DNA from: Thermoplasmata archaeon | GTDB taxonomy: Archaea; Thermoplasmatota; Thermoplasmata; UBA10834 | DNA length: 43,577 bases | Direction: 5' to 3' | NCBI GenBank assembly: GCA_020696395.1 | Contig: JAEHCN010000004.1 | Coordinates: 1-43,577 of the forward strand | In this document: positions 24,009 through 32,008 of the stretch, in pieces | How the letters are laid out: each line of letters starts with the position of its first letter | How positions within the stretch are numbered: the stretch's first letter is position 1 | Notes under the pieces: generated by a model | Told to the model about the DNA's origin: nothing | What the model saw: only the letters and a program-made list of their open reading frames with translations | Databases searched by the model: none | Program-made: the position numbers and the translations under genes

Positions 24009-25027
24009 CGACGAGGAAGCGATCCTTCAGAGGAATTATTGCGCGCCGAATCGTCAACGTCGTCATCACGATATTCGGCGTGATGGCCCTCAACTTCTTC
24101 CTTATCCATATGATGCCGGGCGAACCGGTACTTAACATGGTTCCGCGTGATCCGAAATTCGACGAATCGCTCAGGTTTGAGCTGATGGAGAAATTCCATC
24201 TTAATGAGAGTATTCCTGAGAAGTTCGTGATTTACCTCTACAACACGATCACGCTTGATTGGGGCACTTCGTACATGGCAAATGCGCGCCCTGTGGTGGA
24301 TATAATTGCCAATGATATGCGATGGACTTTATTGCTAGTTGGGGCTTCGACAATCTTCACGATTCTCATTGGGATGGCTATAGGCGCGTATGCCGCGTTC
24401 AGGCGAGGAGGGGCGTTCGATCTCGGCTCCAGCGCCTTGTCCCTCTTCTTCTACGGAATGCCAGTCTTCTGGTTCGCAATGATACTGCAGCTATTATTCA
24501 ATTCACACCCCCTCGGGCTCAATTGGTGGCCTCAGTTCCCTCTTGCTGGATACTACGACACAGATGCTTTCGGATCAGAGTTCAGATGGACTCTTCCGAT
24601 AATGCTTAGCGTTGCAGAATACCTGATCGTGCCGTCGTTAACTCTCGCCCTTGCTACAGTCGCCGGCATATCGCTCGTTATGCGGAGTGCCCTTATCGAC
24701 GTGTTCACCGAGGATTATATCCTAACCGCAAAAGCGAAGGGATGCAGTGATTACGTCGTGCTTAGAAAGCATGCCCTTCCTAATGGATTGCCACCGATGA
24801 TCGCCTTGATTGCCATGTATATCGCGTTCATAATCGGAGGTGCCTATCAGGTAGAGGTCATATTCAATTACCAGGGGATTGGCTGGCGGACGATCAAGGC
24901 TATTGAAGAGCTGGATTTCCCCATTCTGCAGTTCATCATCGTGATTGGTGGCGTCGCAGTTGTCATTGCGAACTTCCTCGCTGACCTCCTGCTATTGTAC
25001 ATTGACCCGAGGATCAAGATCTCATAG
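24005..25027 (+). CDS. Oligopeptide-type ABC transporter permease, DppB/OppB family (probable CTG start)
   Basis: A 340-residue permease of the peptide/nickel ABC importer family with about six TM helices. The EAA loop that contacts the ATPase is DYILTAKAKGCSDYVVLRKHALPNG near residues 237-261, and the ending VIANFLADLLLLYIDPRIK is typical. The first ATG (24080) would delete the first helix. The frame is open upstream to a stop at 23990, giving TTRKRSFRGIIARRIVNVVITIFGV, the standard OppB N-terminus. The only plausible start there is CTG at 24005, inside a 4-nt CTGA overlap with the upstream stop and preceded by GAGGAGGAGG. dppC follows after 10 nt. The substrate is unknown; peptides are likely. 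Confidence 0.82.
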   Translation: MTTRKRSFRGIIARRIVNVVITIFGVMALNFFLIHMMPGEPVLNMVPRDPKFDESLRFELMEKFHLNESIPEKFVIYLYNTITLDWGTSYMANARPVVDIIANDMRWTLLLVGASTIFTILIGMAIGAYAAFRRGGAFDLGSSALSLFFYGMPVFWFAMILQLLFNSHPLGLNWWPQFPLAGYYDTDAFGSEFRWTLPIMLSVAEYLIVPSLTLALATVAGISLVMRSALIDVFTEDYILTAKAKGCSDYVVLRKHALPNGLPPMIALIAMYIAFIIGGAYQVEVIFNYQGIGWRTIKAIEELDFPILQFIIVIGGVAVVIANFLADLLLLYIDPRIKIS

Positions 25028-25037
25028 GGATGGTAAG

Positions 25038-26630
25038 ATGTCTGCTAAGCTTGATTCGATGGGCAAACCTGCCAAGATGCCGTTCCTGAATGAGATTCGG
25101 ATCGAGAAGCTCCGTCTGACTACTGAACGGGCTTTGGATGTCGCCACGCAGATTCTTAGAAACCCGATGGGAGTGGTGGGCGTAGGAATACTTGTAGTCT
25201 TTCTAATACTTGCTGCGTTTGGTCCGGAAATTGCCCCATACGACACAAGCAACCTCGACGAGGGTAAATGGTCGTTGCCATCGGACTTCGCCACTGATGC
25301 CCCATTATCCGCGGAGTTCATATCTCTGATTCTGCTGCCACTTGTGAGCATTGTGGCTTCGGCGGTTGCGCTGATAGCTGCGTTCATAAGGAATCCCGAA
25401 TGGAAGCTGAATAAAACACTTCAGGTCGCGGCGTTAGTTGCATCGTCAGCTCTTATGGGCGTGCTAACGTTCGCATACCTGTCGTTGGTCTACTCCGGTG
25501 AGGAATATGGTTTCTGGGGTAGAATAACAACAGAGTGGAGTAACTGGCTCTATCCTGCATCGGTAGTGGGCGCATGCCTTATTATGCTCTCATATGGCAC
25601 GAGGCGGCGGGTCAGCAGGAAGAGGAGTGTTAGAAGGTGGTTCGGGATCGGGTGCGCTGTCGCTCCCTTGGTTATCATGTCCATATTTATTGTTGTCAAT
25701 CCTCCCCAGGAGCACGCGGGATATGCCCTTCTTACAGGGTATGTGATATGTGGGCTCTTCCTCTTGATCAGTGGCATGAGTTTCCATAGCGCTTATGTCC
25801 GACCAGCTACAGTGGTCACCAGACCTGAGAAGAGAGGCGTCAGATTCCCGACGAGAATCGCTCCCTTGGCCAGAGGCACGGCGATTCTGCTGGCTTCGGT
25901 TTTGATTATCACAGGCGTTTCCGTGTATCTGGTGGAGAACTGGACGACTCACTGGATGGGGACGGATTCTTTCGAGGCAGACATCTTCAGCAAGCTTCTG
26001 TACGGAGCACGAACATCCATAATTGTCGGCGTGTTCTCTGCAATCATCGCGTCTGTCCTCGGAGCGGTGGTCGGTCTGTACTCGGGCTATGCTGGTGGAC
26101 GTATCGATGAGGTTTTGATGCGTGCGAATGACGTCATCCTGTCTATCCCATGGTTAGTCCTGATGATCGTCATCGTTGCAATGATCGGAAAGATCGATCT
26201 CCTTGGGATCATTCTGATCATAGGATTCACGGGATGGTCCCCAACTGCAAGGATGGTTAGAGCGCAGGTGCTTTCCATCAAGGAGCGTCAGTACATTGAG
26301 CGCGCTCGAGCGATTGGAGCCTCGGACTTTGGAATCATTCGCCGGCACGTGCTGCCGAACTCGTTTCCACTCGTATTTGCGAACACGATTCTAACGGTCG
26401 CTTATGCCATTCTCGCAGAGGCTACTCTGGGTTTCTTCGGAATGAGGCCAGTCGGAGTCGTCACTTGGGGAACGATGCTATCATACGCCTCAGATGCAGG
26501 CGCATTCACTATAGGCCTGCACTGGTGGATAATTGCGCCCGGGCTTTGCATAGTATTCGTTGTGCTCGGATTCACTCTCCTAGGATATGCTCTTGACGAT
26601 ATTCTGAACCCGAAGCTGAGAAAGCGCTGA
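25038..26630 (+). CDS. Oligopeptide-type ABC transporter permease, DppC/OppC family, with a large TM insertion
   Basis: A 530-residue permease, far longer than the usual 280-330. It begins normally with an N-terminal cytoplasmic helix, TM1 (VGVGILVVFLILAAFGPEIAPYD, residues about 45-68) and then, instead of moving directly to the HWxGTD segment, carries about 225 extra residues with about six hydrophobic helices (nt about 25260-25935). The canonical part resumes at HWMGTDSFEADIFSKLLYGAR near residue 305 and contains the remaining helices, the EAA loop (YIERARAIGASDFGIIRRHV) and the ending GYALDDILNPKLRKR. The ATG at 25038 fits the family; an upstream frame extension lies within dppB. The frame is intact, so this is a true architecture rather than a sequencing artefact. 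Confidence 0.85.
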   Translation: MSAKLDSMGKPAKMPFLNEIRIEKLRLTTERALDVATQILRNPMGVVGVGILVVFLILAAFGPEIAPYDTSNLDEGKWSLPSDFATDAPLSAEFISLILLPLVSIVASAVALIAAFIRNPEWKLNKTLQVAALVASSALMGVLTFAYLSLVYSGEEYGFWGRITTEWSNWLYPASVVGACLIMLSYGTRRRVSRKRSVRRWFGIGCAVAPLVIMSIFIVVNPPQEHAGYALLTGYVICGLFLLISGMSFHSAYVRPATVVTRPEKRGVRFPTRIAPLARGTAILLASVLIITGVSVYLVENWTTHWMGTDSFEADIFSKLLYGARTSIIVGVFSAIIASVLGAVVGLYSGYAGGRIDEVLMRANDVILSIPWLVLMIVIVAMIGKIDLLGIILIIGFTGWSPTARMVRAQVLSIKERQYIERARAIGASDFGIIRRHVLPNSFPLVFANTILTVAYAILAEATLGFFGMRPVGVVTWGTMLSYASDAGAFTIGLHWWIIAPGLCIVFVVLGFTLLGYALDDILNPKLRKR

Positions 26631-27081
26631 AGCAAGATCCCGACGAGTCAATCGGGCAGTTCTGTCAGAATCTCATCGCACGGTCGTTGTTCAGCGTCGG
26701 AAGGCTGGGTGTTGACGGTCGTACCCGTCTCGAAGCGAGAAGTTGTCGTTATGGTTGTGTGAAACCGCATCGGTCGCCGCTCGATCGTGTCGCCAATTCA
26801 GAGCTACGGTCTCGTTTCTACATCCGGAAGCGGTAGAAGCATGCGAAGAAGGTCTCCTCTACAACAGCATTCCCAGCTGCGCTGCATTTGCGCGGCTCAG
26901 ATGGCGTAAAATGCTTTATATCATTGAATGATTAGCACCTGTACCGGATTCAATGTCCGTACTGACCACGGAGGTAGAGAGCCATACTCGAGTCCGAATG
27001 GGCCGGTCTTGTGTCAGGCGCCGGCAAGTGGAAGGACTTTGTACTGTTTGGTTGGTGGCGAATGAAGGGGGAAGGAGACAG
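26631..27081. other. 451-nt intergenic region with a promoter but no convincing gene
   Basis: Between the permease operon and the solute-binding protein gene. I see a short hairpin TCTCG-aag-CGAGA (26728-26740), a TATA box near 26910, and no reading frame with family-like sequence. An in-frame extension of the downstream gene reaches 26953 but encodes an Arg-rich stretch that does not look like a signal peptide. Confidence 0.6.
26909..26926 (+). promoter_or_regulatory. TATA box of the PKD solute-binding protein gene
   Basis: AAATGCTTTATATCATTG matches an archaeal TATA box and resembles the element before eL42. A transcript from about 26942 would have a leader of about 140 nt before the ATG at 27082, long enough for regulation. 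Confidence 0.5.
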
Positions 27082-30000
27082 ATGGAGAATGGTGATATTG
27101 TTCGTGTTTCGAGAACCACGATGATTGCTGCGGTGTTTCTTGCGGTCCTGATGCTTGGTCTGCCGTCATTTGCAGAGAACGGCATCAGCCCTGTGGGAAA
27201 GGCGGCGGCCCTGCCTGATGTGGATCGGTTGTATAAGATCGGCACCTTGGATCTAGCCATCGCGACACTGAACCTGTTCGAGTATACGATGGTCGACGAG
27301 TCAATGTGCATCTGGCCGTGTATGAGCACGATGCTCACGTATGATCTGGACATGGAGATCACGGGCGACTTAGCCAAGTCATGGGACGTATCCGACGATG
27401 GTCTGACGTGGACCTTTGAGATCGTTGACAACGCTTACTTCTGTGACCCAGACGACCCGGAAACAAGGGATGAAGATCGCAAGCTGACGGTGGATGACGT
27501 AATTTTCACGTATAATGTGATACAGGACTACAAGAGCAATCTGCATTATTTCCCCGGTCCGGTTGATGGGCCTGATGTGCCTCCAACGATTGCGTCGATG
27601 ACCCCTGATGGTGACTATAAGCTGACGATTCAGCTTGACCATCCGTACGCTCCGTTTCTCGGCGCAATAACTTCCCTACCGATATTGCCGAGGTATTACT
27701 GGGAGCCTCAGGGCGGTGGAGACCCGACGAACCTCGCGAATGCACTACCTATTGGCTCTGGACCTTTCTATTACGGTCTTGACGGGCTCCCCGAGGCGGG
27801 AGAGGCTGTGTTGAAGAGGAATCCGATATGGTTCCAGGAGGAGAACAGAGGATGGCAGATCCATGTCGACACTCTGAAGTTCGTCTCGACTACGCATTCG
27901 GAAACCGGCTGGCTAATGCTCAAGGAAGGCGAGATTGACTGCCTGTTAGGAGTGACTCCGTCACAGTATATCGTGGATCTTCCTGGTGAGTCTAACCTCG
28001 AAGGCTTCGCGCAGAGCACAGGCTTCGTGTACGAGATAAGTCTAAACCAGCTCACTGTGGAAATGAGGGAAGACCTGGGCTTGACATCTGGCCCTGGTGC
28101 CTATAACAGTCAGATACTGCTGGATCCAGTCTTCAAGAAGGCCTTTGCGAGATGCATCGACAGGGACCAGTTCGTGGTGGATGTGTTAGAGGGCCTCGGA
28201 TCATACGCCGACTCGCTGATTCCTGAAGTGAATCCATGGTACCACAGATACGACGGCCCTGAGTTGGTATCGTTCGATCCCGACCTTGCAAGGCTTGAAT
28301 TGGAGGAGGCCGGATGGAAATATGACGCTGCGGGCAGGGACGTATCGGGGACAGATCAGTGTCCTCTGTACGACGACGAGGGCGTGCCTCTGGAATTCAG
28401 GTTCTTCACGCTGAGTACGACACAGGAATGGATTATGGCAGCTACCTTGATTGACGACTGGTGCAGCCTGGCCGGCATCCAGCTCAATACGGAATTGCTG
28501 AGCGTGAACCAGATGAACAATGTCTGGTACACGGGAGCTTACGATATCTGGCTGTGGGACTGGATATTCTCACCGCTGTCGGACCCGTCCACTGATATCC
28601 TTTCGGTCCTCACAACAATGGAGATTGGCACATGGAGTGGCGAGTACATGTCTATACCTGAGTATGATGCCCTCTACAACGAGTCTCTTGCCCTCATGGA
28701 CCCTGTTGCCAGACAGGTGATCGTGGACGAGATGCAGAACCTCGCCTACGAGGATTTCTGCTGTCAGTGCGTCGCGTACAGGAAGGATCTCTATGGAGTC
28801 AACTTCGGCGTATGGGAGGACTACGGCGACTGGGAAACCAATTTCATGCTGATGCCTGATCAGAGTTTCCCGTATGTGTTTATGATGATGTCGCCTAGCG
28901 GCCCTGATGCAGCGGACCCACCGAACCCTGCTCCTACGATAACTGGCGTTGATCCGTTGATCGAAGGGCTGGTGGACACCCCCATATCCTTCACCGGAAA
29001 CGCAAACGATGAATCGACTCTGGCCTACAAGTGGTTCTGGGGCGATGACAGCAGCACGGATTGGACGGCCTCTCCCGATGCCATGCACACCTACGCGGAG
29101 GACGGATACTATGACGTGTACTTCGCTGCTAAGGAGGTCAGCGAGGAAGACACTGCGGACTTCTTCATCTCGTGGACGAACACCACGGTGAAGGTTATCG
29201 ACAACAGCAACACGGCTCCGCATAGTCTGGAGATTTCGATCTCGCTCCCCACCCCGGATATTGGCGACGTCGTGACCTTCACGGGTAGCGCTATCGACGA
29301 TGACGGCGACGACCTCTCCTTTTCTTGGTCCTTCGGCGATCTGTACTCCGCAAAGGGGATGGAGGTGACACACCAGTACACGAAGACTGGTTCGTACACT
29401 GTTACGATGTACGTGACAGACAACCGCGTTGGAGAGCAGGACAGGCCCGTGAGCACGAACGAATTGATCGTCGTTTCCGGCAACGTCCCGCCGACAGTAG
29501 ACGTTCCGGACTTCGCAGACGTTATAAGAGACGAATCGTATGATTTTTCGGTCACCCTGTCGGATGGCGATGGCGATCCGTTGACTCTGACATGGGATTG
29601 GGGTGATGGTACGGAGACTGTAACGTCGGCGGACACTGCGTCTCATGCGTACTCAGCTCTGGGCGAACATACACTGACTGTCTATGTAGATGATGGAACC
29701 GACTTGGACGGACACAACGTCTCCGATACCGGATTGGTGACTGTCACTTCGCCAGACAATTCTGCGCCAGAAATCGTATCGCTGGTCCCAAGCAATTCGG
29801 ATCCATATACGGGCGAGGAGATTATGTTCACTGGCACCGCAAGCGATAGTGACGGTGACGCTCTGCGGTTCACATTCGCCTTTGGCGACGGTGCATATGC
29901 GGTACTCGATAACCCGGCAACTGACCCCGACACCACGGTCGAGTTCACCGTGGTACACACGTATGAATCGGCTGAGACACTCTCTGCCTACCTGTACGTT

Positions 30001-31041
30001 ACGGACTACCAGGACAACAGCAGTTCAAGCCCAGAGTCGATCACGGTGATCGCGAATGCTGCACCACTTCTTGGCGAGCTTGCCGACGTGAATGTGCTCA
30101 TCGACGATGAAGTGACGTTCACAACCTCCCCGTTCGATCCAGATGGTGACGAGATGTCTATCTGGTGGGATTTCGGCGACGGGTCTGACATGGCTGAGGG
30201 CGCCTCGGTGATGCACTCTTACGATGCCGTTGGTGAATATGTCTACCGCGTCTACGTCAATGACAGCCACGGCCATAACGAGACCACGGCCGCGATTGTC
30301 AATGTGTTAGACCCGAGCACGAATCTGCCACCCGAGATCATCGCACTTGAGGACAGGACTGAACTGGTCCACGCTCAAATCACATTCAATGTGACGGCGA
30401 GCGACCCGAACGACGACGTACTGACATACACCTGGGATTTCGGCGATGACAGCGCCCTCAAGGTTGGCGAAACCGTTCAGCACACGTACACATCTACGGG
30501 AAACTTCACCTTCGTCGTTCATGTTGGCGATGGTGAATTCAACGAGACCTCGTCGGCGACAATCACTGTCAACGCTAGCGAGCCGCCGGTGGCGGACGCG
30601 GGGGTCAACCAGACCGTGGCAGTCGACGAGGACGTGACCTTCGACGGTTCTGGGTCGAGCGACGATGTCGGCGTCGTGAACTACACTTGGAAGGTTACCT
30701 ACAGCGGCAGTACCGTGACGCTGTACGGGATGAACCCAGAGTTCACGTTCGAGGCGGCGGGGGAGTACAATGTGACCCTCACAGTGAAGGACGCCGAAGA
30801 CCAGAGCGCGACGGCCAGCGTGATGATCACGGTCGAGGGGGATGAGAAGACGTTCCTCGAGTCTTACGGCCTGCCTCTCGGCATACTGCTCGCAGTGGTT
30901 ATCGTGGCGCTTGTGGCGGTCTTCGCCATGAAGGGCAAAAAGGGCGGAAAGGCGCCCTCCTCAGCAGAGATCGAGGGGCGGCCTTCGGGCGAGTCGGGGC
31001 TTGAGGATCCCGGACCGCCCACTGACGAGCAGCCACAGTAG
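27082..31041 (+). CDS. Giant solute-binding protein (family 5) fused to seven PKD repeats and a TM anchor
   Basis: A 1319-residue surface protein. Residues about 14-31 form a signal helix (MIAAVFLAVLMLGLPSFA). Residues about 45-605 are an ABC family-5 (oligopeptide/nickel) binding domain: LTWTFEI, LTVDDVIFTYNVI, PIGSGPFYY, LKEGEIDCLLG, FKKAFARCIDRDQFV, and DWIFSPLSDPSTD. It has several cysteines that could pair outside the cell. Seven PKD repeats follow (about 617-708, 712-803, 803-891, 895-991, 993-1076, 1083-1166, 1168-1253), marked by WDWGDG, WWDFGDGS and WDFGDD. A TM helix (about 1262-1285) and a short Gly/Pro-rich cytoplasmic tail anchor it. The ATG at 27082 follows GGGGGAAGGAG and fits a signal peptide; an upstream ATG at 26953 does not. 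It is probably the receptor for the DppB/C permeases, held off the membrane by the PKD stalk. Confidence 0.88.
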   Translation: MENGDIVRVSRTTMIAAVFLAVLMLGLPSFAENGISPVGKAAALPDVDRLYKIGTLDLAIATLNLFEYTMVDESMCIWPCMSTMLTYDLDMEITGDLAKSWDVSDDGLTWTFEIVDNAYFCDPDDPETRDEDRKLTVDDVIFTYNVIQDYKSNLHYFPGPVDGPDVPPTIASMTPDGDYKLTIQLDHPYAPFLGAITSLPILPRYYWEPQGGGDPTNLANALPIGSGPFYYGLDGLPEAGEAVLKRNPIWFQEENRGWQIHVDTLKFVSTTHSETGWLMLKEGEIDCLLGVTPSQYIVDLPGESNLEGFAQSTGFVYEISLNQLTVEMREDLGLTSGPGAYNSQILLDPVFKKAFARCIDRDQFVVDVLEGLGSYADSLIPEVNPWYHRYDGPELVSFDPDLARLELEEAGWKYDAAGRDVSGTDQCPLYDDEGVPLEFRFFTLSTTQEWIMAATLIDDWCSLAGIQLNTELLSVNQMNNVWYTGAYDIWLWDWIFSPLSDPSTDILSVLTTMEIGTWSGEYMSIPEYDALYNESLALMDPVARQVIVDEMQNLAYEDFCCQCVAYRKDLYGVNFGVWEDYGDWETNFMLMPDQSFPYVFMMMSPSGPDAADPPNPAPTITGVDPLIEGLVDTPISFTGNANDESTLAYKWFWGDDSSTDWTASPDAMHTYAEDGYYDVYFAAKEVSEEDTADFFISWTNTTVKVIDNSNTAPHSLEISISLPTPDIGDVVTFTGSAIDDDGDDLSFSWSFGDLYSAKGMEVTHQYTKTGSYTVTMYVTDNRVGEQDRPVSTNELIVVSGNVPPTVDVPDFADVIRDESYDFSVTLSDGDGDPLTLTWDWGDGTETVTSADTASHAYSALGEHTLTVYVDDGTDLDGHNVSDTGLVTVTSPDNSAPEIVSLVPSNSDPYTGEEIMFTGTASDSDGDALRFTFAFGDGAYAVLDNPATDPDTTVEFTVVHTYESAETLSAYLYVTDYQDNSSSSPESITVIANAAPLLGELADVNVLIDDEVTFTTSPFDPDGDEMSIWWDFGDGSDMAEGASVMHSYDAVGEYVYRVYVNDSHGHNETTAAIVNVLDPSTNLPPEIIALEDRTELVHAQITFNVTASDPNDDVLTYTWDFGDDSALKVGETVQHTYTSTGNFTFVVHVGDGEFNETSSATITVNASEPPVADAGVNQTVAVDEDVTFDGSGSSDDVGVVNYTWKVTYSGSTVTLYGMNPEFTFEAAGEYNVTLTVKDAEDQSATASVMITVEGDEKTFLESYGLPLGILLAVVIVALVAVFAMKGKKGGKAPSSAEIEGRPSGESGLEDPGPPTDEQPQ

Positions 31042-31113
31042 ACACCGATTCGTGCGATGGCAAGCTCCTTCCAGGAAACCCTTTCCAATGGCTCTTCTTT
31101 CTTTGGAGAAGAG

Positions 31114-31188
31114 TGCTCCCGCCGGGATTCGAACCCGGGTGTCCAGCTCGAAAGGCTGGAATGATTGACCGGACTACACTACGGGAGC
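31114..31188 (-). tRNA. tRNA-Glu (TTC), no encoded CCA
   Basis: On the minus strand the acceptor stem GCTCCCG (31188-31182) pairs with CGGGAGC (31121-31115), followed by A73 at 31114. The anticodon arm is CCAGC-CTTTCGA-GCTGG with anticodon TTC (31152-31150). The T-arm is CCGGG-TTCGAAT-CCCGG. The next bases are not CCA, so the end must be added by the CCA enzyme, unlike tRNA-Tyr in this window. No intron is present. Confidence 0.95.
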
Positions 31189-31225
31189 ATGGAGGTGATG
31201 GCCGGCAGACCGGCCTATGGCCTGT

Positions 31226-31238
31226 CCATATTTAATCA
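31226..31238 (-). promoter_or_regulatory. TATA box of tRNA-Glu
   Basis: The minus strand reads TGATTAAATATGG about 40 nt upstream of the tRNA 5' end, the only AT-rich element there. Confidence 0.5.
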
Positions 31239-31283
31239 TTCTCGGCACACGACGGGGCCGAAGCCAATAAGAAGCCGGCCAAA

Positions 31284-31294
31284 GGGTTTAAGGC
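31284..31294 (+). promoter_or_regulatory. TATA-like element of the ACT-domain gene
   Basis: AGGGTTTAAGG lies 25-35 nt before the ATG at 31319, suggesting a leaderless or near-leaderless mRNA. Confidence 0.35.
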
Positions 31295-31318
31295 AGACCC
31301 TGGGGATTCGTCTTTCGC

Positions 31319-32002
31319 ATGGAGAAGCCAAAGGGAAAGCCCACCGTGGCGGAGGTTACGCGGAAGTACATCGACCGCCACCCGAGCATTCGCGACTGCA
31401 TCAGCAAGGACCTGGTCAACTACTCATCCCTGGCGAGGCTAATCATGAGCGAGACCAGGGTCAAGCACGAAGAGGCCGTGCTCGCCGCTAGCAGGAGATA
31501 TGCCGCTAAGCTGTCCAAGACGGACTTCGAGGGCGCGATAATGGACGTCTTCGAGCAGAGCAGGCTGGAGCTCAAGACCAGGATATGCATAGTCGTCGCG
31601 AAGAACGATTGGATAGTCCTCAAGAACCTGGAGGACGTCGTCAAGAGAATCCTCTCAGAGAAGCACATAATGCAGGTCATGCAGAGCGCGAACGCCATCA
31701 CGGTGGTATCTGAGGACAAGCACCTGCCAAGCATAACGAAGGCCATCGGGCAGGACTACATAATCAGCATCAAACAGAACCTGGCGGAGATAACCGTCAA
31801 GAGCCCCGCGAGGATCGAGGAGACCCCGGGCGTCTTTGCCTACATCATGTCTATGCTGTCCGAGCAGGGAATCAATATGCTCGAGGCCATTAGCTGCTAC
31901 ACCGACACGATATTCATCGTAACAAGGGACGATATGATGAGGGCGTTCGATATCCTCTCCGGTTGCATCGAGGACAGGATAATCGCGGGCAACGACGGTT
32001 GA
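31319..32002 (+). CDS. ACT-domain protein, predicted regulator of amino acid metabolism
   Basis: A 227-residue protein like archaeal COG2150 members. Residues about 1-85 are helical and basic, with a possible DNA-binding region (VAEVTRKYIDRHPSIRDCIS, then YSSLARLIMSE). Residues about 90-145 resemble a first, degenerate ACT-like unit (RICIVVAKNDWIVLKNL). Residues about 150-225 form an ACT domain: AEITVKSPARIEETPGVFAYIMSMLSEQGINMLEAISCYTDTIFIV. ACT domains bind amino acids. It lies next to argH in convergent orientation with a 6-nt gap, but a direct link to arginine control is only suggested by position. Confidence 0.82.
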   Translation: MEKPKGKPTVAEVTRKYIDRHPSIRDCISKDLVNYSSLARLIMSETRVKHEEAVLAASRRYAAKLSKTDFEGAIMDVFEQSRLELKTRICIVVAKNDWIVLKNLEDVVKRILSEKHIMQVMQSANAITVVSEDKHLPSITKAIGQDYIISIKQNLAEITVKSPARIEETPGVFAYIMSMLSEQGINMLEAISCYTDTIFIVTRDDMMRAFDILSGCIEDRIIAGNDG

Positions 32003-32008
32003 ACACCG

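Noticed and set aside
25260-25935. Frameshift or assembly error as the cause of the long DppC
   Set aside because: The frame is continuous, the insert is composed of well-formed hydrophobic helices, and the flanking family motifs are in the same frame.
26743-26931. 62-codon open frame in the gap between the transporter operons
   Set aside because: There is no ribosome-binding site, no family-like sequence, and it runs over the probable TATA box of the next gene.
27082-31041. DNA-level repeats in the PKD region that might suggest a CRISPR or tandem array
   Set aside because: The similarity is at protein level (WDFGDG-type motifs about 90 residues apart) with divergent DNA, so they are domain repeats.
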